Positions 52,618-63,822 of a stretch of 64,000 nt of DNA are shown one piece after another. The notes below the pieces were generated by a model. The model made no database searches and was not told the origin of the DNA. It saw only the letters and a list, made by a program, of their open reading frames with translations. The translations under genes were made by a program, and so were the position numbers. The stretch is from Coturnix japonica (lineage: Eukaryota > Chordata > Aves > Galliformes > Phasianidae), in the NCBI RefSeq assembly GCF_001577835.2, contig NC_029521.1, forward strand, positions 21,172,470 through 21,236,469, given 5' to 3'. The stretch's first letter is position 1, and each line of letters starts with the position of its first letter.

Positions 52618-55600
52618 TTCCAATCACTAGGAGGTTTCACTGTGACTTCAAGTGTCACAAGGACTAAATCCAACACATTCACGTGGTATGAAATTAGCGT
52701 AACTGCTATAACTCTCTAGAAAAACTCCTTCTGTACACCTACATGGATAAAGGTTCAACATACAGTTATTTCAGATAAAAATACACGGAAAGGAAATTAC
52801 TCTGTAAATAACCAGAACCAAAACATTCAAGTTAATTCACAAACACTGTGTTTCAGCTGTGCTCAGAAGGGATTTTGTTTGCACAAATAATATGCAGCCA
52901 TACCCCATCAATTACAACAATAGTAACACTGCAATTATCATGTAAGTTATTAACTGTATGAACAGGAAAATGGGAAAACAAAACAAAACCAAACCTTTCA
53001 ACCAGCTCTCCCCCAAGTATTTTGAATTCTGAGCCTGGTCTGCAGTATGAGCATAGCTCAGTATTAGACAGCATGGCCACTCCAAAACCTCAGCTAAGTA
53101 AATGGCACTTTACTGTCACCCGTATCCAAAGATGGAAAATTCTCTGCACACCACATTAATACTTCAACCTTAGGAAAACACCTTTAAGTTTTGACTGCAT
53201 AAGGGTTTCTCTCGCCTCAGGTAAATGAGTTATTTGTTTCTTAATAACCTGGAGGAAGTGTATTTTCAAATCCTGCATGCTGACACAGCAGTTTGGAAGG
53301 AGGTGTGGCTCAGTATTATGGATACTTTCCTAAAACAAACCCTAACGATGGATGTTGATGAAGTGCTAACAGACAAGAATCACTGATGTCTACATTCAGA
53401 GCCACAGTGAGACCCCAAAGAATCCAGGAAGAACGTAAGCTGTGCATCTCTACACGTGCTTATCTGCTTGCTGCAGCATTTGATTTGCACCCCAGCATGG
53501 TACTCACTGCGTAGTGCATGCTACCCATCCATAGTCCTGCAGTCTACAGGTAACAGACCTCAAATTACCTCCATCAACACTTGCAATCAAGCCATAACCA
53601 CGCTTTTAGCTTCACCAGACAGTAGCACAGGTAAATGTTATCAGACTACAGGGTACAGCATGAAATGAACTTATGTACAAGGATGTCAGAAAATGAAGCA
53701 ACTCTTCGAATTCCACTACAGCCTGTGTCAATTTAGTTTAACTACTGCAATGGCAGGCAGTAGAATAAGTGAGAGACATTATGAGCTTCCAAATTCTGCC
53801 TTCACTTTGCTTCAGCCAAGCTCCCAATGACTCTGCTCAGACAAACACCAAGGAGTTTACTTTTCCCCAATAACAGCTGAGCAAGTTGCAAGAACCTCTG
53901 TTACTTGAAAACACGGGACATTAGGACACCAAGACCAAGCCAGATTTCACCCACAATTTCTACAAGAACTTCTTCACTCCAATCTCATTCTAGAAGTTGA
54001 AAGTGACTTTTTACACCAGGATACAAGCAAGCCCAATTTAACAACTGCCTTGAGTGAGCACTGCAGGGCAGACAGATGCATTTTCCTTAAGAAAAACAAC
54101 ACCTAATACCTTTAACATGAAAATATGGTTAGACCATCACGCATGACAAAAGACTGTACCAGGTACTAGTCTGGGCACGGGTTTAGATTTAAAAGGCTTA
54201 AATTTACTTAAAATAATGATCATTCGGTTCCCCACCAAAGACAAAAAGACTGAAGGTCTGTTTATTGTTTCCTTTCGCTGCCTGCTCGTCTCATAAAGAC
54301 TTCAAACATTGTAATTTTTGGCATGACTATGTCAGAGAAAATCCCACAAGCAGACACAAAAATAAAAGGCGTTCTTATGTCGTTCCCTTTTATTAGCTCC
54401 GTGCCTCACCCACTCGGTTATTCTCACATGCAGCAGCAAGAACTAGGAAGACCATCTCAGCTGGCTCTTACATTATTATCATTTGTACTGGCAAATTGCA
54501 GTACATCTCAGCTGCAATAAATTAATTCAGTTTTCCTTTTCAAGACAGGTACCTTGAAAACTGAAGGAAAAAAGGGGCTGCCCAAGCAAGCACCAAAATG
54601 CACAGCAGAAAGAGCAGCACAATTCTACTCTTGCTTTAGCTTTATGCTGATGTCATTCTAGGGACACCAGTGTAACTACTGGACATTCGCACCATTACAA
54701 ACACAGAATCTGTGTCTCGAGGTCAAATTCTGTTGTAGTCTAAACTGGTTTTACTCTGGGAATCTACGCAGCCATTCCTTTAAAATATTTACACAGCTAT
54801 AAACAAGTCAGAACATTGTTGAGGAATGAATTGCAGCCAGTAAAAACACAGCCCAAGGCTTGTGCTGAAGTGGGTAGGAACTGAAACATTTCTGCAGCAG
54901 TTGGTGGTTGGATGCTCAAAAACACTCCACCCTGCTGCCCCAAGCAAGAGAAAACATGCAGACAGCGCAGAGTACTTCATGCGTCAGGATACATCATTTG
55001 GCTTTAAGCAAGATCAATAGATTTCAAAAACTAAGAAATGGGGACAATGCAAGTGCCTCGAGACTTTGTATGTTGACTAACATCTCAATTACTCATTGGC
55101 AATGCTTAGGGGAAAAAAAAGGCCCAGCTCTTGTGCCCAACAAGCTGTTAAATGGAAGTTCTGGCACTCTGAAAACATTCCTAGTGCCTTGGAAGAGAAG
55201 AATCTGTAAAGGTCAACCCCTCAGTTGGTATCTTTTATTGTTACCCTCCACTTTGGATGTGCTACAACAGATAATGCCATGGGGGACTGTAACGTGTTCT
55301 TGTCATGTCAGCACTGATGTTTAAGCCCTACTGCTTCTCCAGAAATGTAAGGTTAATGAAAGAGACCTTAAAAAGAGAACATCCTTCACTTGTGCTGGTG
55401 AGTCGTCTGCCATTCAACCGGTGTAAACTTGAAAAAGCCCAATCAAGAAAGCCTCATCACTAGAAAACCAAATAAAGGAAAACTAAGAAGCTTTCATAGA
55501 GGTCCTTCATGGAACCAAGTTTTTGTGAAGGGCAGCAGTATGCTCAGCAAATACATCTCACTTCTGTTTGCCATTGCTAAGATGTGGATAACACAATATC

Positions 55601-57203
55601 AAACACTACAGCATTTCTGCAATATAAGTTCTGGACAGTGACTCGACTCCAGCTCCCAGCTCAGTCACAGGCCTCCTGCCCAATCCTCAACCAGTCACAT
55701 GCTTTTGCAGGACTGCTCACACATGTAAGCACAAAGTAAACTCCTACACACACCTGGTACACGCAGCTGAACACTTAACACTAACTCGAAGCAGAACCTC
55801 CTCCTAGACTGAATACCCATCAGTGAACACTAAGAATAACATTTCCTTTTCTCTCCTCCGTGCATTAAATTTAACACATGAACCTTACATGTGGAGCCAT
55901 CCTTCTATACCCACAGTCTCCACCTCACTGGAATCCTCACCTGGGGTGGGGCACACGGGCGTTGCTCTAATAAGGCAGCAATGATAATGATAATGCACAG
56001 GATGACTTTTTCATGCGTTATGTTCTTGTAAAATCTTACTGGAATCTCAGCTGGCAAATGATCTAAAATCTTAAGCTTTCTGTTGTTCTTGTGCAACTCA
56101 ACTGTTAGCGTGTCTGTACAACAGAGCATGAGTAATTTAAAGCTGGGACCATCCCTGAGACAGAAGGAAACATGTTGTGAAGTTGGGGACGTGTTTTCTC
56201 AAAGCTCCAGTGCATTTGAAATCCATCTGAACTGATCCATTCGCAGAAGAAGTTCCTTAAGCAATCTCACTGTTTTACTTGAAAAGTCCTCCCCTGCCCC
56301 CTTTCTTTCTTTTTTTTAATACATACTTTAAAATATAAACACATGACATGAATTCAGCCATAATAGACCATCAAAAGTGCCAGGTCACACTAGGGTTTAA
56401 AAATGCCTCACACCACAGTTGCCTCAAGCAACAGGGGAGATTGTATTGTATTTTTGCTGCACAGTTACAACTGATCATATGGTTTAAACACACAACCTAA
56501 CGTCAAACTAACGCTAATACTTCACACGGCTAAACATTTGTCTCACACACAAACAACCTCATAGCATTCCAGTCTCCCGGCCCAACTTACAATAGGGTTG
56601 TGAATGCTTTGATATCTTTACTGTTGATGTTATGAGAGAAAAAGGTTTTACCGGCACTGTGAAATTCTATGAGAAATAAATAAGCATACCTAGGGTCAAA
56701 CTGCTAATGTTACCTACAATGAGCTTACTCACCTCAATGCAATACTGCATCTTACTGTAATCTGGCATCAAATTCCTGTCATTCTGCTACAGAAATTAGG
56801 GACATGATCTACAAAGTCTGTGCAGGTGTGTCTGCTCCACGTGCAGCCAATGCAGCAGGAAGGACTGATACAGCATGTGGTAGTAATCATCATTACAGCC
56901 ATTTTTTTTATCATTTTCTCAGTCCTAGCACAGCTATACTAAATAAAAACAAACAAATCTTATGTAGATCAGTAGTGGGATTAAAGTCTGTGGGGAAACA
57001 TACAGCTTTTCCCTTTTTATGAGGAGACAGCATCTGATGCAGAAGGTGCTTTGCTGGAGGTAGAAAAGGTGTTTTGTTGGAGGCAGAGCTGTGTCTCCCT
57101 TGGCAGTGCTGAAGTACCAGGCCCCACTTCATCCTACAACCTGCACCATGGAGCACACCATGTTGATTTCGGGTCCTCTCCCTGAGGTAGGAGTACGCAC
57201 AGC

Positions 57204-57214
57204 AAGATGGCGGC
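57204..57214 (+). promoter_or_regulatory. YY1-like motif
   Basis: AAGATGGCGGC matches the YY1 core common in mammalian housekeeping promoters. It lies about 220 nt upstream of the GC-rich SFR1 promoter core. Functional use is inferred. Confidence 0.4.
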
Positions 57215-57404
57215 CAGCTCAAGCAAGGCCTCAGCCAGAAGGCAGCTTGCCAATGCTGGCATAGAAGGTGCAACAAGCTAATCTGCAGCAGAAGCGTGTA
57301 TGGGATCCACATAAATATCCTGCACTGGGTATTCCACAAATCCGGCTCTACAACAAGAGCACCCAGCATCAGCCCGGCTGATCACAACACCACCTTAAAA
57401 GCCT

Positions 57405-57445
57405 CACTAACCCGCCCCGCCCACTGGCCCGGAAGCGGGAAATTG
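57405..57445 (+). promoter_or_regulatory. SFR1: SFR1 promoter core (GC box, ETS, E2F-like)
   Basis: A CpG-rich patch with CCCGCCCCGCCC (Sp1-type), CCGGAAG (ETS-type) and GCGGGAAATT (E2F-type on the reverse strand). No TATA. This is a typical housekeeping or S-phase promoter and fits a DNA repair gene. Confidence 0.6.
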
Positions 57446-57483
57446 AAGCGCAGGCGGCGGGTCGTTGGGGCGGCTGAGGGGTT
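57440..57483 (+). other. SFR1: SFR1 noncoding exon 1 (proposed)
   Basis: GC-rich sequence from the promoter to a donor GTGAGT at 57484. The transcription start is estimated. The intron to exon 2 is about 509 nt and holds nothing else visible. Confidence 0.5.
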
Positions 57484-58012
57484 GTGAGTGTTGTTTTGCT
57501 TGTTGTGGGGCGCATCGATGGGTGGTTCCGGCGGGTTGCTCTTCTATTCGGGCCGCTGCACCCCCGCCTTAATCCTGTTTCTCTATGGGGGGTGGAAGGT
57601 CTCTCGGGGAAAGCAGCTGGGGGCTGTTAGTGGGAGGGCAGGCACGCAGCGCCAGGGGCCGGTCTGGCGTACTACACAGTACTAAACACAGTACTGAGGA
57701 GCCCGATTACTCGCAGGGTTTATAAAGGGGCTTCTGTTTTGAGGTTAAGAAAATACAGTTTCTTTGGACTAAGGGTTTTTTGATGAGTTTGATGTTGTGG
57801 GATCTGACCTTTGATTTACAGGCATGTTAGTCCAAGTGGTTCATAAGTTCTCTTGCTCCCCTGTTACAATTTGTAACCATTAGAAAATAAAGCCTAGTAT
57901 TTCTTACTAGAGCTTTTTACTCATTCCTGCAGCCATGCGGCTCAATATAATCAGGTTAGAACAGCAACACACAATTTGTTGTTTTTCAACAGGAACTACT
58001 ATCTGCCTTGAG

Positions 58013-58108
58013 ATGGAGGAAGCAGCGTGTGATAAACTGACATCTTTATGCCATACACCAAAGGCTTCTGGGACAGCAGCTCCACAGAGGACTAGTTCAG
58101 GAAAACAG
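58013..58108 (+). CDS. SFR1: SFR1 first coding exon
   Basis: 96 nt, residues 1-32; the exon starts at 57993 after [30 protein letters not shown] is little conserved, but it keeps phase 0 with exon 3, and the ATG has G at -3 and +4. Confidence 0.88.
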
Positions 58109-59267
58109 GTATAAAAACTTACAAGTCCTTGTTTTCTTCGTTCCCATATATGTAAAGTGACCTCCTGTGACTTGTATTTGAAAACGGTACACTCTGCTTT
58201 GGTGTTTCTCCTCCCATGCATTATAGCGATGCACTCAAACTTGCCATAGCGTGTATCATTAAAAACTGGAGCTATGCTGGATAAGGCTTGGTTGCAAATG
58301 TCCCTTAACTGTCCTGTGCTTTAGGATTCTTCCATGGATTTTCCTTTCCACCTGAAAGGAAGATTGCAAAAGGCAGTGACAATTCAGAAGTCTGTTTTAC
58401 AGTTGTCATTACTTAGGACATGTTCTGCATGGATGAAAAGTTCTTTGAAATTTGATCAAAGACAAGCGGTTGATTTTTCTTTGTTCTTCATTTTCTTTAG
58501 CCAATGAGTGCAACTCTAAAGGAACGATTAAGGAAAACAAGACGTTCGTTTAATGCTAATTTATCAGCGGCAAAGCAGCTCAAGGTAGACACTGAAGAAA
58601 AAGACTGTGCAGATGTTGACAGTCAGTGTCCGCCAAAGATAAACATGGATTGTTCCACATCACAAGATAGTTCTGGATGCCTGGAAAGAAACTGCACTGG
58701 AAATACTTATTTCAGAAATCCATTACAGGAAAACAATCTCTGTGAATCAGCAGAGAATGTGGTAGGGGTTGATCTTAGTCAGCAGCAGTCCATAGAAGAA
58801 AAAGTAAGGCTGATGAAACAAGTGCAAGAGAAGGAAGAACTACTTCGAAGGCTCAAACTGGTCAAGATGTACCGATCTAAGGTAAGGACAACCTCTAGAA
58901 AGCACTTCAACATCACTCTTTGAAGTGAAATTGAGTGGTGTTTGTATATTAGCTCAGTTTAAAGCATTTAATTTAAATAGTTCTGCGGGGTACTAAAATC
59001 ATTTTTCATTTGCAGAAATGTTGCTGTTCTTTCTTCCTATTGTTTTTGTTTTTTTTTTTTAAATCCCAATTCCAGAACAACCTGTCTGACCTGCAGGCTC
59101 TGATAGTGAAGTGGAGAAGCAGTACCCAGCTGATGCTGTATGAGCTGCAGTCGGCCTTTTCTGCAGATGGCAAGAAAGTGAGTCTCAGTCAGCTGATAGA
59201 TACTTTTGGATTGGAAGATCACTTATTGCACTACAGCAGAACAGAAGAAGATTTCGTAGACACATAA
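58013..59267 (+). CDS. SFR1: SWI5-dependent homologous recombination repair protein 1, whole coding span
   Basis: SFR1 forms a complex with SWI5 that stabilises RAD51 presynaptic filaments and stimulates strand exchange in the nucleus; in mammals it is also reported as a nuclear receptor cofactor. Three coding exons (58013-58108, 58501-58881, 59076-59267) join in phase 0 to give 222 residues, against 245 in human (recalled). The N-terminal half is disordered and poorly conserved, apart from [18 protein letters not shown] at 32-49. A coiled coil with [20 protein letters not shown] at about 137-156 leads into the SWI5-binding C-terminus ([11 protein letters not shown], then [20 protein letters not shown]). 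It is followed tail-to-tail by CFAP43. No break in frame was found. Confidence 0.95.
58501..58881 (+). CDS. SFR1: SFR1 middle coding exon
   Basis: 381 nt, residues 33-159, from [16 protein letters not shown] to LVKMYRSK. Human PMSATLRERLRKTRFS and LVKMYRSK (recalled) fix both ends. Confidence 0.95.
59076..59267 (+). CDS. SFR1: SFR1 last coding exon
   Basis: 192 nt, residues 160-222 plus [22 protein letters not shown] corresponds to human NDLSQLQLLIKKWRSCSQL (recalled). A long T-run precedes the acceptor. Confidence 0.95.
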   Translation, partial: NNLSDLQALIVKWRSSTQLMLYELQSAFSADGKKVSLSQLIDTFGLEDHLLHYSRTEEDFVDT

Positions 59268-60035
59268 TCTACTGGTGCAAAGCTTTCAGTTACACGCGTG
59301 CATAAACAAAAAAGACTGAATGAACTGATAAACTAACAAGTGTTGATCAGACAATGAACTTTGTTTTGGTAAGGGGTTTTCTCATGGTAAAACTTGGTAT
59401 TTAGATATGGTAGGCACTGTAAAAACCATTACTTTATAGTAAAAACTGAACTTATGCAGATGGTTCTGGAAAACTGGCTAGAGAGGCAGGTCAGTGAATT
59501 ACTTAAAGTGAAATGAAATCAAGTAATACTTTAACAGGTAGAAGGCAGACAGTTGTTTGATTAGTCTTTGTGGTTTTAAGGCAGAGTGTAAGTTCAAATC
59601 AGTTTTCATTTCTGTTGATGGTCATATGGGGAGAGGGTTCAGTTCTTTGTTTGTCTTCCACATTTGTTCCTGCTGCCTGTCAGTTAATGACAGCATTTTG
59701 CAAGTCAGGTAAAGATAACTTAATTTTCATGTTAATATTCTGGAACTGCAATTAGATGTTCTTAATGGCTTTAATAATTGCTAAAGGAAATATGCCATAA
59801 TGGCACTGATCCTTGTCCAGACAGTCATTTCTAGGGGAACTCCCACAGCTTTTGGTAATGGAAAGGAGAGCAAGAAAATTGCAACTGCTGTCTGTCTACT
59901 GTACTAACTCATTTAAGAGCTGAGACATTCTCTCTGAGGTTCTTCAATTACAGCATCATTTACCTTTCTGCAGTAACACTAAATAAAACTTCAGCATTTC
60001 ATTTATTCTCCAATAAACGTTGTCTTTTCAAAATG
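59268..60035 (+). other. SFR1: SFR1 3' untranslated region
   Basis: Follows the TAA. AATAAA signals lie at 59982-59987 and 60012-60017, so the transcript probably ends between 60000 and 60040. No other element was recognised. Confidence 0.6.
60012..60017 (+). promoter_or_regulatory. SFR1: Polyadenylation signal AATAAA for SFR1
   Basis: The second of two close canonical hexamers (the first at 59982-59987). Either or both may be used. Confidence 0.6.
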
Positions 60036-60389
60036 TTTTATTATTTCAACCCAAAATTGCTTACTTTCTCACTTCTGTGCATATATTGTGGTGACTTGCC
60101 TGCTTTTATTTTCCTTGTCTTACCCACTGTAACAGTGTATAGGACTGTACTACCCTGCTTCCTGCTGTAAATATATATTTTTTTAATGCAACCCCACTCC
60201 TTATTTGCTGTAGCTTAACTGTTTTGTTTATATGTGCCAATTACTCATTAATAAGGATGTAATTTTGTACTTACCCCAAGGGAAGTGAAAAGCAAGTCAC
60301 AGATGAAGTAGTTTACTTTAATGTTTTTAGGGATCATTAAATTAAAGTTTGCAGCCACAGTTTACTTTTAGGAATACTGAGTAGCACTG

Positions 60390-60893
60390 CCACTGCCAAC
60401 AACCTTTATTACTGATCACATTTTGGGTATTAATAACTATTTCTTCTGCCTCTTTCATTCAATCCATTCAAAACTCCATTTTATGGGAGTTTATAAAAGG
60501 TAGAGGAAAATCTGACATGAAGCATGGAATGGGGAGGTGGTAATTTGCAGATGCAAATTTACTGCTTTCTTTCAGTACTTCACAATATCCTACAACCACA
60601 TACTAAGGAAATAGAACAGGTGTATTTCTATCATTCTACAAGTTAATCTTTCACTTATTTCCTGAAATAAGCTATATGGCTTGTATAATCAAAAGAGCAG
60701 AAATGCAAAAGAAAAAACAGTGTAGGTAAGCTGAGGTACAAAACGTATGAAACAGATGTATCTTTCAATGTGATGTTATTTTAGAAGAAATAGAAGAACA
60801 GCAGTAGATGTTAACAGAAGAAAATGTTTTTCTGAAAGACAAGTCCAGAGAGAAAAGGTGCATGTCCAAATTCATCTACCAGGATTGGGAATT
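60390..60893 (-). other. CFAP43: CFAP43 3' untranslated region (proposed extent)
   Basis: From the TAA at 60894-60896 to a minus-strand AATAAA at 60405-60410. Other minus-strand AATAAA hexamers lie further left, near 60105 and at 60037-60042, so a longer form could overlap the SFR1 3' end. The piece between 60040 and 60390 holds no gene. Confidence 0.5.
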
Positions 60894-61051
60894 TTAAAGA
60901 ATAGGGAATGTTTTTGATCTTAATCTTTCAGCTTTTGCTTGAAGAATTTCAACGTGTTCTTCCTGTTTTCCTATGAGACTTCGTAGATGTTTCTGCTTCA
61001 GAATCTCCTGGTAACGCCGCTTTGCAATCCTTTCATTAATATGCTGCATGT
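60894..61051 (-). CDS. CFAP43: CFAP43 last coding exon
   Basis: 158 nt including TAA. MQHINERIAKRRYQEILKQ, then HLRSLIGKQEEHVEILQAK, a charged coiled coil. The acceptor is TTTATGCAG and the exon starts in phase 1. Confidence 0.88.
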
Positions 61052-63822
61052 CTGCATAAAAAAATATATGAGTCAGACTGGACATAGGAGGGGATACATA
61101 GTCTATAAATATATTGGACTCACTTTGGTTTCGTTCCAGTTTCTTATAAAATAAGCACATATTTTTCCAAAAGGCTCACAGTTGGGTTTGAGGGTCTTCA
61201 TAATATTGCTTAAAGCAAAAAATGTTTAAAAGGTACTGGGTGCAGTTCCTTTATTTTTTCACAAATACCCAATGCTGTGAAACTAACGATATGACCATTG
61301 GAAAGAACTATACAGCTTTCCTAACAAGGGATATCTGTCTTAGCTTCTCGTTCATCTGTTCCCTTGAGCGTGGAAAGAAGCGTGTTGTACAGTCTTACAA
61401 ATAAAGGTCTGTTGTATAATGCAGATATTAATGGCTATAATATTTTGACTTTCAGTAATTAGATCAACTTCAGTTACACGAATACCAAACTGTAGGAATG
61501 TTCTTATGTAAACAATGTTAAAATTGTCATGGTAGAAAAGGTTCTGCTAATTATGCACACCAGTAATGAATAAACGTTTCTTGCCCTTTAGTGGATGCTG
61601 ATGGAGAATGGGACTATCTAATGCTGGAGATACTTAATGAATATTCTTTGTTAGTGACTTAAAGTGCATTACTGGGACTCACCAGCTGCCTGAGAGAGAT
61701 GCCTCCTCTCTGAAACAGACACGAGCATTTCCTTCAGCTTGATGCTCAGCTCATAGTTTGCTTGCTCTTTTAAACTGATGCACTTCTCCAACTCTTTAAT
61801 TTTCTTCTGATGTTTCCTCATAGTCTTCTTGTGCAGCTGTGCATTTCCAAACAAATAAAACAAATACATGAGTTCATATGAAAGCTGTTCAAACTTTTGA
61901 TGGAAACCCATAATCTTCAACACTGCATATTAGCTCAATTTATTTATGTATTTAGATCTGACCAGTAGCATATTCTAGCTTTACTCTGACACGCTGTATT
62001 TTAGCGTGCTTTATGGCGTTCAAATGGAAGTAGCAGACAAGAAAAATGCATGGGTCAAGGAGATAGACGAAATATAGAACAGGCAAAGTGGGAAAAGGAA
62101 GTTAATGAAACCAGGGCATTGAAACTTCTCTTCGGCTGCCAGGTGCTGCAGAAGGTAGGGCTGTTGTGCTGACGCTGTCTGAAAGGCTGCAAAGGGATAA
62201 AGTAAATACTGAAGACTGAAGAGGAACTTGGAGAAAATGGCAGCTGATGTCATTTACAGTAAACTGCAGAAAATCCAGTGAAATCCCTTGAAAACGAGGA
62301 TAACCATAATTTAATTGTTAAAATAGATGTTAAAAAAGAATGTTAAAAAAATGTTAAAAAAGAAACAAGCAAATCAGGTTTTTGTGTCTGTTATTTTGGA
62401 TATAGGAAGACAGCGATATGAACAGACTTGCTGCTAGAGAGAAGCATTAAGCAGTGAAGATTTCAAGCAAGACTTAATGAGAAACAGAATAGTGATTTCT
62501 ATAGACAGCAATTTGTAAGAAATGATAAGCAGGTCTGCATTCAGTTTTTCAAGGAGGAAGACATTTAATTCCAGGAACAAAGTATGTTTAGGTCAAACTG
62601 CTTCCAAAGAGTTCAGAGTTTTCTAGCTGGCTGTTGGCTGCAGTAGCTCAGGACAAGCTGAAACTATTGAAAGTCAGATGAATAAACACACAGCTATGCA
62701 CATTGGTTGTTCCAAAAGCAATGCCTCCTATTTATTTCCATGAATATTCAAAAGATGCAGAGAGCGTAACAACACTATTTGATAGAACAAATTCTCAGCT
62801 GCCAAACACACTTCTTCAACATACTCACCTCCATTAGTTACGCATTTTCACCAGTGATGAACAATGGTCCACGCCATGCTCATAAAAATCTGCAGCAGCA
62901 GAGGTGACCCACTGTTGCTGCTGCCACTGCTGAAATACACCACCCACCACCTCACTGTGCTCACATCCACCGTTTGGTTTCCATCAACATTCGGTAAGCA
63001 TCCATTGATGAAAGTCAGTGGGTGCCATTTTTCCCACATGAAGGAATTCAGAGACACACCTTTGCTTCATACACACTTCCCTGACAGGTGCCAACCTGCT
63101 GGACCGCCCCTCTGCAGTCCCCTCTTCAGGGACTTACCTTATCCATGACGTCAAGAGTCTCCTCCATTGCTGTGATGCGGTGGGCAATGTGGCTATCGTA
63201 GTTCAGCATGGTTAGGAACTGAGCATTAAAAACAAATAAACCAGCTTGTCAAGCCTGTTTTGTTCTCAAATTTCACCTTTCTGTAAAGGTAATCATACTA
63301 CGTGAAATTTAAAAACAAAAGGCAGAAAAACAAAAGAAAAACTGTAGTTTTCTACAGTGGAAGACCTTACTAGTCATCATAAATGGACGTTTTAAAATAG
63401 TTTTTAATGCTGCAGGAATACTAGACCATCCAGCTGTTAAAAAGCTAATATAATTTAATGCAAACAAAGACTAAACAAATTGTGATTTTTCCACAAGCTA
63501 TTCTTTCATTTATAAGGTAGTCTAAGCATAGGAGGCAGACAAAAGCAGGCAGCAGACACAACATTCATCCTTCTAAAGTACACCCAAATTAACAGATAAA
63601 AGTTTTGTGCAGCAAAATTCACTGTGCTCAAAAAGTAAATCAGAGAAAATAACTCACTAGCTGGCGATCTTTTGTAATAGGTAAAGCCACAATATCCTGA
63701 GCCTTCTGATTCAGATCTTCTATTTGCATACTCATTTTCTTGTGTTCCCATTTGAGTTTAAATATCCCCTTAGAGGATTCTTTGTATTCCACCATGCTAG
63801 CGATTTTTTTTTCTACTTGTTC
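60894..63822 (-). CDS. CFAP43: Cilia and flagella associated protein 43, C-terminal part (four exons)
   Basis: CFAP43 (WDR96) is a large axonemal protein with N-terminal WD repeats and a coiled-coil C-terminus. With CFAP44 it tethers inner dynein arm I1/f motor heads in motile cilia and sperm flagella. Only the end of the coiled-coil region is in the window: 185 residues in four exons, rich in Lys, Glu, Leu and Gln with heptad character, for example MSMQIEDLNQKAQDIVALP, HRITAMEETLDVMDKL and KHQKKIKELEKCISLKEQA, ending RSKTFPIL. No membrane or signal segment is seen. The assignment rests on synteny next to SFR1 plus coiled-coil character, and on general resemblance rather than a remembered alignment. 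The gene continues past the right edge. Confidence 0.85.
61683..61836 (-). CDS. CFAP43: CFAP43 coding exon, third from the window edge
   Basis: 154 nt beginning LHKKTMRKHQKKIKELEKC and ending with SERRHLSQAA. Enters in phase 0 and leaves in phase 1. Confidence 0.88.
62705..63118 (-). mobile_element. Mariner-type DNA transposon remnant
   Basis: The left end GGTTGTTCCAAAAGCAATGC resembles the terminal inverted repeat I recall for the chicken mariner family (Mariner1_GG or Galluhop). A minus-strand frame contains NGCLPNVDGNQTVDVSTVRW, like the helix-turn-helix part of mariner transposases. The other inverted repeat and the catalytic region are missing, so it is an immobile remnant in a CFAP43 intron. 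Confidence 0.75.
63138..63218 (-). CDS. CFAP43: CFAP43 coding exon, second from the window edge
   Basis: 81 nt: FLTMLNYDSHIAHRITAME, then ETLDVMDK. Phase 0 at both ends, with donor AAG|GTAAGT. The mariner remnant ends within about 20 nt of this donor. Confidence 0.88.
63658..63822 (-). CDS. CFAP43: CFAP43 coding exon nearest the window edge
   Basis: 165 nt: EQVEKKIASMVEYKESSKG, FKLKWEHKKMSMQIEDLNQ, ending ITKDRQL. Phase 0 at both ends. A run of eight T precedes the acceptor. Confidence 0.88.

Larger units (their letters stand above)
39852..57430. other. Intergenic interval between COL17A1 and SFR1
   Basis: About 17.6 kb of A/T-rich sequence holding CR1 fragments (listed separately), a C-tract and a small palindromic cluster. 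Two open segments, near 42.0-42.5 kb and 45.95-46.58 kb, are noted in the findings. No gene with recognisable domains or consistent splicing was found. Confidence 0.6.

Noticed and set aside
56911-57369. 152-codon minus-strand frame overlapping the SFR1 upstream region
   Set aside because: Composition is random, it crosses promoter-like sequence, and no domain or splice support is visible.
57488-57685. Plus-strand open frame just after SFR1 exon 1
   Set aside because: It lies in intron 1 after the GTGAGT donor; its Gly/Arg content reflects GC-rich sequence. The start at 58013 continues in frame into conserved exons.
58504-58923. SFR1 start at the internal ATG of the middle exon
   Set aside because: PMSATL is internal in the family as I recall it, and an upstream exon with a good start context splices in phase 0.
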